From positions 1-32,036 of the forward strand of contig JBMYTN010000046.1 of the NCBI GenBank assembly GCA_049604415.1: a stretch of 32,036 nucleotides of DNA. The letters are read 5' to 3'. Below, one piece after another: positions 22,116 to 29,802 of the stretch. How positions within the stretch are numbered: the stretch's first letter is position 1; the number at the start of each line of letters is the position of its first letter. The notes beneath the pieces were generated by a model. It did no database searches. It was not told where the DNA came from and saw only the letters and a program-made list of their open reading frames with translations. The stretch is from JBMYTN01 sp049604415. GTDB taxonomy: Bacteria; Pseudomonadota; Alphaproteobacteria; Rhodospirillales; Rhodospirillaceae. The position numbers were made by a program, and so were the translations under genes.

Positions 22116-25021
22116 CAGACGGTTTCCTCCGTTTGCTCAGGGGTCTCCGTGGTGGCCTGATTTTGTTGCGGCGAGAGCCCGCCCGCTTCGCGAATGGCTT
22201 TGGCCAGATCGCTCCGGTCAAAGGGTTTGCGCAACACCGGCCCAGCGGGGTCCGAGGCGGTATAGCCGGTCATCATCACCAGCCGGGCTTCCGGAGCGTC
22301 GGCGGCCACCATCCGGGCCAGGGCATAGCCGTCAATGCTGCCGGGCATGACAATATCCGTGACCACCAAGCGGACTTGGTCCAAGGCGGCCAGCAGTTCC
22401 ACCGCCTCTTCGCCGGTGCTGGCCTCAACCACCGCAAAGCCCAGACCTTGGAGCTGGCTGCGGACCACGGCGCGGACATCGTCTTCGTCTTCCACCAACA
22501 GGGCTAGGCAGCCCTCCCAATCCTCATCGGCCCCATGGCGTTCGCTCAGCAGGCTGGGGGCCCGTTGGGTTGGATCCTCATCGGCGGCGGGCAACAGCAG
22601 GGTGAAGGCAGCCCCTTCGCCCGGCGCACTGTCCAGCTTCAAATAGCCATCGGACTGTTTGACGAAGCCATAGACCATGGACAGCCCCAAACCGGAGCCC
22701 TGGTCGCCATGGCTGCCCTCCCCATGGCTGCCCTCTCCATGGCTATGAGATCCGGCCCGCTTGGTGGTGAAAAACGGCTCAAAGGCGCGGCGACGGGTGT
22801 CCTCGGTAAAGCCTTGGCCGGTGTCCTGGACCGTGATCTTGGCATAGGGACCGGCGGGCACCGGCTCATCCATCTCCAGCGGCTCATTCAAAAGGCAGGG
22901 ACGGCAGCGCAAGGTCAGCAGGCCGCCCTCGGGCATGGCGTCTCGGGCGTTCAACGCCATATTGATGATCGCGGTTTCCAAGGCCGTGGAATCCACCGTG
23001 GCCCAACAGGGATAGGGGCCGGTATCGACCTGGATCTCCAAAGACTTGGGCAAGGAGCCCTGCAACAGGGTCACGGTTTCGCTCAGCAAGGCGGCCACAT
23101 CCACCGGTCTTGGATGCAGGGTTTGCCGCCGGGCGAACGCAAGCAGACGCCCGGTGATCGCGGCTCCCCGTCGGCTGGCGCGCATGGCCGGGTCCAGGCG
23201 GTCCGGCAGCCCCGGGGTTTCGCCATAAAGCCGTTTGGCTTCGGACAGATTGCCCAGAATGACCGTCAGCAGATTGTTGAAGTCATGGGCCAGACCGCCC
23301 GCCAGCGCGCCCACGGCCTGCATGCGTTGCGCACCCACCAGACGGCGCTCGGTTTCCCGTTCCTCGGTCATGTCAATGGAGGAGACCAGCAAGCCGCCAT
23401 CATGGCCGGTTTCGGGAATCACCGTGACCTTGTGGGGGTTGGGCGTGCCATCTGGCCCGGCATAGAGCAGTTCGAAGGTCACCCTTTGACCCTGACTGGC
23501 GGCCTGCAAATAGGGCTTCGCCTCTTGATAGGCTTGCGGGGGCAGGACTTCGGAGACTTTCAGGCCGATCAAATCGGCTTTGTCATAGCCGAAATGCTCC
23601 GCATAGACCCGGTTGGCGAAGCGGTAGCGCCAGTCCCGGTCCAGATAGGCGATGCGGGCGGGCATGGCGTCCAGGATCAACCGCTGGCGATGTTCGATGG
23701 CCGAAAGTGCGCGGCGCGCTGCCCGGTCTGCCTCCACCGCCGCCTCTAAATCCTGGGTGCGGATTTTGACCTTCTCATCCAGCGCCCCGAAATTGTCCCG
23801 CAGCTGCTCGATCATGCCGTCAAAGGCATCGGCCAGTTCGCCAACCTCGTCATCGCGGCGAATGCCGCTCGATGCACTCAGATCGCCGCCGCGAATTTTC
23901 GCCGCCGCCCGGGCCAAAGCGCGCACCGGATCGGTGATGCGTCGGGCGAGGACAAAGGCCAGCAGCAGCGCCCCGAAGGTCACCGCCAAGGTGGTGGTCA
24001 GAATGGTGTCGCTGATGGCATCCGCGCCGCGCTTCAGTTCATCCACATAGACCGAGGAGGCGATATACCAATCAAAGCCCTGCGCATGGCGGACCCAGGA
24101 CAGCTTGTCATAGGTGTAATTGCCCGGATCGGTCGGGATGTCCCATTGATAGACCAGGGGCTCATCGGAGCCCGCCACTTGGGCCAGTTCTTCGGCAATG
24201 GAGGCATCGGTCAGCGGATTGACCAGATCGCCGAATTGGGTCTCCTCAATATTCGGATTGGGGTGGATGATCATTTCGTAATCGCTGTTGAAGACGAACA
24301 TGTAGCCCGTCTTGGCGATCTTCACCCCGCGCAGGGTGCTGCGCAGATCCTGGGTCAGTTCGGCTTTGCGCTGGCGCACCGCCTCGCCAATGTCATCCAG
24401 ATACAGCCCGGCCCCAACAATGATCTGCCATTCCGGAAAGTCGCGGAAGAAGGAGATCTTTTCCCGTTCCTCCTGCTCGCCCAGGCGGCTCCAGCCATAG
24501 GTATAATAGCCCTCGCCATCCCGCCGGGCGATCTCGACCATGGGCGGCATCACCAGACGGCCTTTGCTGTCCCGGCGGGTCGAGACATCGGTTTGATCAA
24601 AGGTCGGATCGGGGTGGGAGATCAGCACCGAGTCATAATCGGCAGCCCAGATATAGTCATTGTCGCCAAAGGTGAAGACCCGCAAATAATCGATCACCAT
24701 GGCCCGCGCCGCATCGGGATCCATCCGCCCGGCGAGGACTTCGGCCCGGGTCTTGTCCATAAAGGCCGAGACGATGGACAGGATGTCGCGCAGTTCCTGT
24801 TTGCGGGTCTCCAGGGCGTAGGTTCGGTGGCGCTCCAGATCCTGATAGGCCTCATCGACCATCATCTGGACACTGGCCAGCAGGGATTTCCCGCTGTCCT
24901 GTTCCATTTGATAGGTCGCATCGGTGACCAAGGGGACGGTCAGGGCATAGAGCGCGACAGAATAGGTCGCGATCAGCAACGCCATGGCCGTGAACAGACG
25001 TGGAAACAGTTTCGATTTCAC
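22115..25021 (-). CDS. Hybrid sensor histidine kinase (double Cache, HAMP, PAS, HisKA, HATPase, receiver)
   Basis: A 968-residue membrane kinase. TM1 is about residues 8-30 and TM2 about 338-360. Between them lie two Cache-like repeats, each with a core such as YIWAADYDSVLISHP (about 123-137) and YMFVFNSDYEMIIHPNP (about 240-256). HAMP (about 360-412), a coiled linker and a PAS domain (about 445-550) follow. The dimerisation helix has His579 (AHDFNN). The ATPase has N691, DTGQGF (733-738) and GSGLGL. The C-terminal receiver has Asp889 and Lys932. Cache domains usually bind small ligands such as carboxylates. A GTG start follows a G-run by about 8 nt. The ATP lid carries a GEGSH repeat. No Hpt domain is present. 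Confidence 0.95.
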   Translation of the reverse strand: MKSKLFPRLFTAMALLIATYSVALYALTVPLVTDATYQMEQDSGKSLLASVQMMVDEAYQDLERHRTYALETRKQELRDILSIVSAFMDKTRAEVLAGRMDPDAARAMVIDYLRVFTFGDNDYIWAADYDSVLISHPDPTFDQTDVSTRRDSKGRLVMPPMVEIARRDGEGYYTYGWSRLGEQEEREKISFFRDFPEWQIIVGAGLYLDDIGEAVRQRKAELTQDLRSTLRGVKIAKTGYMFVFNSDYEMIIHPNPNIEETQFGDLVNPLTDASIAEELAQVAGSDEPLVYQWDIPTDPGNYTYDKLSWVRHAQGFDWYIASSVYVDELKRGADAISDTILTTTLAVTFGALLLAFVLARRITDPVRALARAAAKIRGGDLSASSGIRRDDEVGELADAFDGMIEQLRDNFGALDEKVKIRTQDLEAAVEADRAARRALSAIEHRQRLILDAMPARIAYLDRDWRYRFANRVYAEHFGYDKADLIGLKVSEVLPPQAYQEAKPYLQAASQGQRVTFELLYAGPDGTPNPHKVTVIPETGHDGGLLVSSIDMTEERETERRLVGAQRMQAVGALAGGLAHDFNNLLTVILGNLSEAKRLYGETPGLPDRLDPAMRASRRGAAITGRLLAFARRQTLHPRPVDVAALLSETVTLLQGSLPKSLEIQVDTGPYPCWATVDSTALETAIINMALNARDAMPEGGLLTLRCRPCLLNEPLEMDEPVPAGPYAKITVQDTGQGFTEDTRRRAFEPFFTTKRAGSHSHGEGSHGEGSHGDQGSGLGLSMVYGFVKQSDGYLKLDSAPGEGAAFTLLLPAADEDPTQRAPSLLSERHGADEDWEGCLALLVEDEDDVRAVVRSQLQGLGFAVVEASTGEEAVELLAALDQVRLVVTDIVMPGSIDGYALARMVAADAPEARLVMMTGYTASDPAGPVLRKPFDRSDLAKAIREAGGLSPQQNQATTETPEQTEETV
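22711..22740 (-). repeat. In-frame 15-bp tandem repeat in the kinase ATP lid
   Basis: Two 15-bp units (22711-22725 and 22726-22740) differ at one base, and partial similarity continues on both sides. They encode SHGEGSHGEGSHG between FFTTK and the G2 box. The unit is a multiple of three, so copy-number changes would lengthen the lid without breaking the frame. Confidence 0.8.
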
Positions 25022-25319
25022 TGGATAGGCCCCCCGGTCCTTTCCCGTGACGCCCTGCCCAGATGTCGCATTGGTCTGGCAGCGCGTACCGCTTTTTTGC
25101 GCCGTGCCCGGTTTTTTTCAGTGGGCTCCAGCGGTTACGGATATTCGTTGTTGGTTGGAAGTATCGACCAAACCCCGGCCCGGATGCAAGACCAAGCCGC
25201 TCAGGAATTTTTCGGGATTTGAGTGAGTGGGTCGAAAACCGGTGGCGGAGAGAGAGGGGGGTATAGCCGCCACCGGTCGACCGGACCTCGTTGGGGGGGG
25301 ATCCGACGAGGATGATCAG
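25022..25319 (-). other. Long structured leader of the kinase-regulator operon
   Basis: About 300 bp without a convincing gene. ACCGGTGGCGG (25238-25248) and CCGCCACCGGT (25267-25277) form a perfect 11-bp stem, followed on the minus strand by TTTTCG. The palindrome CCGGTCGACCGG lies at 25273-25284. CCTCGT/ACGAGG (25286-25291 and 25306-25311) encloses a G8 run at 25293-25300. If transcription starts at the promoter near 25320-25348, the mRNA has an untranslated leader of about 290 nt in which the 11-bp hairpin could attenuate. No known riboswitch was recognised. Confidence 0.55.
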
Positions 25320-25348
25320 GATGTAATGAGAATTATTCTCATTAGCAA
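25320..25348 (-). promoter_or_regulatory. Fur-box-like palindrome within a candidate sigma-70 promoter
   Basis: A perfect 21-bp palindrome at 25324-25344 has 10-bp arms TAATGAGAAT around a single T. Its core TGAGAAT-T-ATTCTCA fits the 7-1-7 Fur consensus (TGATAAT-N-ATTATCA) with one substitution per arm. On the minus strand it lies between TTGCTA (25343-25348) and TACATC (25320-25325), which are 17 bp apart like -35 and -10 boxes. Iron-bound Fur would be expected to block this promoter, placing the downstream kinase-regulator pair under iron control. The -10 match is weak. Confidence 0.7.
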
Positions 25349-25350
25349 GG

Positions 25351-25383
25351 AAAAAAGTACCCTGGGTAAAAATATCCCAGGGT
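25351..25383 (-). terminator. Rho-independent terminator of the transporter-phnX-oxidase operon
   Basis: ACCCTGGG (25359-25366) and CCCAGGGT (25376-25383) form a perfect 8-bp stem with a 9-nt loop. On the minus strand it is followed by ACTTTTTTCC. It begins 6 bp after the oxidoreductase stop and cleanly separates this operon from the kinase promoter. Confidence 0.93.
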
Positions 25384-25389
25384 CCTCGC

Positions 25390-26637
25390 TCAACCGGCCC
25401 GCTTATTGGCCCGGGCGTCAGCACAGCGCTGCAAAAAGGCCGGATCAACCGGGTCGATGGGACCGAAGCGGTCCGGGCGGAACAGGCTCATATCATAGGG
25501 CGCGGTGCTGCCTGCGGCCATGGCAGCGGCAGCCCGACCGACCCCGCCGGAGGTGGCAATGCCTGCTCCGGAGCAGCCGGTCACGGCCAAGAAGCCTTTG
25601 ACTGTCGGCCAAGCGCCGATGACGAATTTGCCATCGGGGGTATAGGCCGAGGCTGCCGAAATGTAATGGGCGGTGGGGACTTGGTCCAAGCCGGGGAAAT
25701 AATCGGTGAAGCCCGCGATCCCTTCGGCCAGGGAGTCCCAGCCCTCATCGTCATAGCCAAAGGCAAAGCCAGCCGGGTCCGGCGGATAGAGCCGTGGATC
25801 GGCCGCGACACAGACCCGGTCCCGGAAGCCATAAAGCAGCCCGCCCAGCTCCGGACGGGAATAGAATTTGCCATCGGGGATGAACACCATGACCTGATTG
25901 CGGGCAAAGCGGTCATCCATGGCCGAGATCCAATAATGGCTGCGCACCGGGGCCAAGGGCAGGCCAAGCCCAACCCATTGCCCGACCAGGGCCGACCAGG
26001 GGCCAGCGGCACAGACGGTCATATCGGCGGTGATGGTATGTCCATCAGACAGCCGCACACCTTCGACATGGCTTTTGCCATCGCCAAGCAAGCCAACCAC
26101 TTCCTGGGATTGGGCCAAAACCGCCCCGGCTTTTTTCGCCGCACGGGCATAGGCATAGCCCAGCACATAGGGGTCGATAAATCCGTCCTCCGGGAACAGG
26201 GCGTAGTCCCAATCCTGACCCGGGGTCATCCAGGGCACCATGGCTTTGATCTGATCGGCGCTGGGGTGGTCGACCTGATCGCCTTCCTGACGGGCCGCCA
26301 TGACTTGGGCGGTTAAGGAGGCTTTGCTCTCCGCCCCAACCGCCACATGCAGCGCCCCGACCCGGCGCAGGCCCAGCGGTTCCTCCAGCAGGGCTTCCAG
26401 CCGGTCAATGGCGGTATAGGTCTCCCGGACCATCGCCCGCAACGTCGGGTGGGTCCGCGCCCGGGGCATCAAAGCCGCAGCCCGGCTGGTGGTCGCCGCC
26501 GAGAAGGCCTGGCGCTCAATCAGGGTGACGGACAGGCCATGGCTGCGGCGCAGGTAAAAGGCTGTCGCCGCGCCCCAAATGCCGCCGCCAATGATGACCA
26601 CATCACAGCGGGTGGGCAGGCTGCCATTGTCAGCCAT
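25390..26637 (-). CDS. FAD-dependent oxidoreductase (DAO family), probable aminophosphonate/amine oxidase
   Basis: A 415-residue flavoprotein of the D-amino-acid-oxidase/glycine-oxidase fold. The N-terminal dinucleotide motif is VVIIGGGIWGAATA (13-26), with ribose-binding Glu41 (LIERQ). ALMPRARTH follows near residue 55, and the C-terminal FAD segment is TGCSGAGIATSGGVG. Such enzymes oxidise amines to imines that hydrolyse to aldehyde or ketone. The ATG shares one base with the phnX stop (TGATG), so the two are translationally coupled. FAD enzymes recurring in phosphonatase clusters have been described as oxidising aminoethylphosphonate or its N-alkyl derivatives to phosphonoacetaldehyde, the PhnX substrate. 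That role fits here but is inferred. Confidence 0.9.
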   Translation of the reverse strand: MADNGSLPTRCDVVIIGGGIWGAATAFYLRRSHGLSVTLIERQAFSAATTSRAAALMPRARTHPTLRAMVRETYTAIDRLEALLEEPLGLRRVGALHVAVGAESKASLTAQVMAARQEGDQVDHPSADQIKAMVPWMTPGQDWDYALFPEDGFIDPYVLGYAYARAAKKAGAVLAQSQEVVGLLGDGKSHVEGVRLSDGHTITADMTVCAAGPWSALVGQWVGLGLPLAPVRSHYWISAMDDRFARNQVMVFIPDGKFYSRPELGGLLYGFRDRVCVAADPRLYPPDPAGFAFGYDDEGWDSLAEGIAGFTDYFPGLDQVPTAHYISAASAYTPDGKFVIGAWPTVKGFLAVTGCSGAGIATSGGVGRAAAAMAAGSTAPYDMSLFRPDRFGPIDPVDPAFLQRCADARANKRAG

Positions 26638-27482
26638 CAGGGACGCTCCCCGCGTTGCAGACGCCGGTTGATCTCCTGCACGGCGGCGGGCAGATCAGCA
26701 ATGCTGTCAATCAGCAAATGGGCTCCGGCCTTGGCCAGACGCTCCGAGACCGCCCCATGGCGTTTGCTCCGCTCTGTGCTCGGCAGGGCCTCCAAAGCGG
26801 CTTTGGACAGGCCCATCTCGCTGCCGGTTTCGATAATGCCCACCCCCCAGCATCCGGCATTCAGGGCGTCTTCCATATCGGTGACCGTATCGCCGACCTT
26901 GACCACCGCGTCACAGGGCCAGACATCGATCTGCTCCAGGGCCTTGTGGATCAGGTAAGGGGCCGGGCGTCCGGCGGCGACATCATCGGAGCAGACCAGG
27001 GCGTCGGGGATGTAGCCTTGTTCGGTGGCCGGGCCGACCACGGCCTCCATGATTGCTTTGGTGTAGCCGGTGGTGGAGCCGATCCGGATGCCCCGGGCGC
27101 GCAGGGTGGCCACGGCCTCAACAACCCCGTCGATCAGCACCGCATGCTCGCCGGCCACTTTGATCTGGCGCGGCAGGAACTCCTCGTAAACCGCAACCGC
27201 ATCCTCTTCGGTGAAGGGGCGGCTTTGGGCGGCCTGCCAGCGCTCGGCAATGGCGGGCAGGGTGCCTAAGTCGCGGATGTGATCCAGCTTGCCCCGGCCC
27301 ATGGGTCCCCGGGCTTCCACATCGGTGATCATGACCCCAAAGGCGGCAAAGGCGGCCTTGAACACATTGGTCGGGGCCAGACTGCCATGGTCAATGGTGG
27401 TGCCTGCCCAGTCGAGAATGCAGGCTTGAACGGAACCGGTATAGCGGCGGCTATAGGTGTAAGTGGGGATATGCAAAGCCAT
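26637..27482 (-). CDS. phnX: Phosphonoacetaldehyde hydrolase (phosphonatase)
   Basis: A 281-residue HAD-superfamily enzyme that cleaves the C-P bond of phosphonoacetaldehyde to acetaldehyde and phosphate. The nucleophile Asp24 lies in ILDWAGTTIDHGS. Lys65 in PMGRGKLDHIR is the family-specific Schiff-base lysine. STTGYTK (136-142) and VGDTVTDMEDA (196-206, acidic Asp198 and Asp202) complete the active site. The N-terminal YTYSRRYTG lead-in is normal for the family. It lies 33 bp after the second ABC ATPase and overlaps the oxidoreductase by one base, so it belongs to the transporter operon. No phnW transaminase gene is present in the window. Confidence 0.96.
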   Translation of the reverse strand: MALHIPTYTYSRRYTGSVQACILDWAGTTIDHGSLAPTNVFKAAFAAFGVMITDVEARGPMGRGKLDHIRDLGTLPAIAERWQAAQSRPFTEEDAVAVYEEFLPRQIKVAGEHAVLIDGVVEAVATLRARGIRIGSTTGYTKAIMEAVVGPATEQGYIPDALVCSDDVAAGRPAPYLIHKALEQIDVWPCDAVVKVGDTVTDMEDALNAGCWGVGIIETGSEMGLSKAALEALPSTERSKRHGAVSERLAKAGAHLLIDSIADLPAAVQEINRRLQRGERP

Positions 27483-27515
27483 GGGGGAACCCTTTACGGA
27501 ACCAAGCAGGAGTGT

Positions 27516-28580
27516 TTAGGCCGAGGCCAACTCTTCAGCGAAATGACAGGCGACGAAATGCTCTGGACCGACGGCGCGGAACGCCGGTTCCTCAGCGCGG
27601 CAGCGGTCCTTGGCGAAGGCGCAGCGGGTCTGGAACCGGCAGCCCGGCGGTGGGTTGGCCGGGTTGGGGATATCGCCTTCTAAGCGCTGCGGCTGGTAGG
27701 GCGTGTCCAGATCAATGGTTGGGATCGCCGAGAGCAGCGCCCGGGTGTAGGGATGCATCGGCTTGGCAAACAGGGTCTCGGTCGGGGCGGTTTCCATGAA
27801 GCGCCCGACATACATCACCGCGACCTTGCTGGAGATCTGGGCGACCACCCCCAGGTCATGGGCGATGAACAGATAGGTGAAGCCGAAATCTTCCTGCAGA
27901 TCCATCAGCAGGTTCAGGATCTCCGCCTGGATCGACACATCCAGGGCACTGACGCTTTCATCACAAACGATGAAATCCGGATCAGCGACCAGGGCGCGGG
28001 CAATGCAGATCCGCTGGCGCTGGCCACCGGAAAAGGCGTGGGGAAAGCGGCGCAAATGCTCCACATTGAGTTTGCAGCGCTTGGCCACGATGCGCACCCG
28101 CTCATCGATCTCCGCCCGGGTGCCCCAGCGCAGGCATTCCAGCGGCTCGGCGATGATATCACGCACGGTCATGCGCGGGTTCAGCGAGGCATAGGGGTCC
28201 TGAAACACCAATTGCATATGGCGGCGGAAGCTGCGCAACTCCTCGCCCTTCAGGGCCGCCAGATCCACCGCCGTGGTATCATCGGTGCGGAAGGTCATGG
28301 TGCCAGCGCGATGGGGGATGGCGCGCAGCAAGGCCCGGCCAACGGTGGTTTTGCCGGAGCCGGACTCGCCCACCAGACCCAGGGTCTCGCCCCGGCCAAT
28401 GGTAAAGGACACCCCATCGACGGCTTTGACCCAGCCGACGGTCTTGGACAGCAGGCCGGTGCCCCGGATCGGGAAGTGAACCTTCAGATCCTCGACCTCG
28501 ATCAGTGGTGTTTGCTGCGGGCGCGTTTGCTGAGGAGGCTTCTGGATGGTGGCTTGATTGTGCGACGGGACGGCGGTCAT
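27516..28580 (-). CDS. Dipeptide/oligopeptide-type ABC transporter ATP-binding protein (DppF-like)
   Basis: A 354-residue ATPase. Visible are Walker A GLVGESGSGKTT, Q-loop LVFQDPYASLNPR, signature FSGGQRQRICIARAL, Walker B FIVCDESVSALD and H-loop FIAHDLG. The C-terminal oligopeptide-transporter region has PPGCRFQTRC plus further Cys (DRC, VAC) that in DppD/F-type proteins can hold an Fe-S cluster. In Walker B, Cys replaces the usual Ala before Asp. The start overlaps the preceding ATPase gene by 4 bp (ATGA). It works with the other ATPase on the two permeases encoded upstream. Confidence 0.95.
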   Translation of the reverse strand: MTAVPSHNQATIQKPPQQTRPQQTPLIEVEDLKVHFPIRGTGLLSKTVGWVKAVDGVSFTIGRGETLGLVGESGSGKTTVGRALLRAIPHRAGTMTFRTDDTTAVDLAALKGEELRSFRRHMQLVFQDPYASLNPRMTVRDIIAEPLECLRWGTRAEIDERVRIVAKRCKLNVEHLRRFPHAFSGGQRQRICIARALVADPDFIVCDESVSALDVSIQAEILNLLMDLQEDFGFTYLFIAHDLGVVAQISSKVAVMYVGRFMETAPTETLFAKPMHPYTRALLSAIPTIDLDTPYQPQRLEGDIPNPANPPPGCRFQTRCAFAKDRCRAEEPAFRAVGPEHFVACHFAEELASA

Positions 28581-29785
28581 TGGGCGGCCTCCGGCGTGGA
28601 TTGGGCTGTTTCCGGCACGGAGCCATGCAAGACGCAGCGCACCGCATGGGTCCCGGCGGCGCTGTCGGACAAGGTGACCTCGGCGGGCACTGCCACATCA
28701 CACAGCCCAGGCTTTTTCTCTGCACAGCGGGTGATGAAGGGGCAGCCTTTCGGGCGCTCCATCGGGCTGGGGATATCCCCCGGAATGGGGGTCAGGCGTT
28801 TGCGCCCGACCTCAATGCGCGGGATCGCCTCCAGCAACCCCCTGGTATAGGGGTGGGCTGGCTGGGTCAGCAGCGCCCGGGTCGGGCCACGCTCGACCAC
28901 CCGGCCCAGATACATCACCGCAACCTCATCGGCGACCTGGGCGATCACCCCCATATCATGGGTGATGAAAATCACGCTCATGCCCAGATCGCGTTGCAGC
29001 TCGGCAATCAGCTCCAGGATCTGGGCTTGGATGGTGACATCCAGCGCCGTGGTCGGCTCATCGGCGATCAGCAGCTCCGGATGAGTCGACAGGGCCACGG
29101 CGATCATGGCGCGCTGGCGCATGCCGCCGGACAGCTCATGGGGATATTGGTCGACCCGCAAACCGGCATTGGAGATCCCGACCTTATCAAGCATCTCGAC
29201 CGCCATTTCCCGGGCGATCTTGCGCGCTTGGCGTCCGGAGCCATAGCTGCCCTTGGCTTCCACCGCTTCGGCGATCTGCTCACCCACCGTGCCCGGGGCG
29301 GCCAGGGGGCTGGCTCCCGCCAAGCGATGCAGGCGCACCGCTTCGGCGATCTGATTGCCGATGGTGTAGACCGGCGAAAAGGACGCCATCGGTTCCTGGA
29401 AGATCATGGAAATCCGCCCACCGCGAATATCCCGGATCTCCCGGCTGTTCGACTTTAGCGGTGCAATGTCGATGGGGTCCCGCAGGCGTTCGACCAGGGA
29501 ATTGGGCCGCCCGTTTAGGATCATCTTCGACGCGGGATCGATGATCGCATGGTTGGGCAGCAGCTTCATCAGCGCCCGGGTCGAGACACTCTTGCCCGAT
29601 CCGCTTTCGCCAACAATGCCCAGGGTCTTGCCACGATGGACCCGGTAATCAACCCCATCGACCGGGGTGATCAGGCCTTCATCGGTGCGGAAGGACACCC
29701 GCAGATTGGTCACCTCCAACAAGGGCCGTTCGGCGGAGGGGGCTGGGCTCTGCCCGGTGGTGGCATGCAGGTCCTGTTCGCTCAT
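28577..29785 (-). CDS. Dipeptide/oligopeptide-type ABC transporter ATP-binding protein (DppD-like)
   Basis: A 402-residue ATPase, longer than the usual about 330. Walker A is GIVGESGSGKS, Q-loop MIFQEPMASFSP, signature LSGGMRQRAMIAVAL, Walker B LLIADEPTTALD and H-loop FITHDMG. The extra length comes from a helical stretch (about residues 147-185) between the Q-loop and the signature, plus N- and C-terminal tails. A Cys-containing C-terminal domain (GCPFITRC, GLCDV, RCVLH) follows. It is 17 bp downstream of the second permease and overlaps the DppF-like gene by 4 bp, consistent with one operon. Confidence 0.94.
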   Translation of the reverse strand: MSEQDLHATTGQSPAPSAERPLLEVTNLRVSFRTDEGLITPVDGVDYRVHRGKTLGIVGESGSGKSVSTRALMKLLPNHAIIDPASKMILNGRPNSLVERLRDPIDIAPLKSNSREIRDIRGGRISMIFQEPMASFSPVYTIGNQIAEAVRLHRLAGASPLAAPGTVGEQIAEAVEAKGSYGSGRQARKIAREMAVEMLDKVGISNAGLRVDQYPHELSGGMRQRAMIAVALSTHPELLIADEPTTALDVTIQAQILELIAELQRDLGMSVIFITHDMGVIAQVADEVAVMYLGRVVERGPTRALLTQPAHPYTRGLLEAIPRIEVGRKRLTPIPGDIPSPMERPKGCPFITRCAEKKPGLCDVAVPAEVTLSDSAAGTHAVRCVLHGSVPETAQSTPEAAQ

Positions 29786-29802
29786 CTCTCTCAGGCTCCC
29801 GC

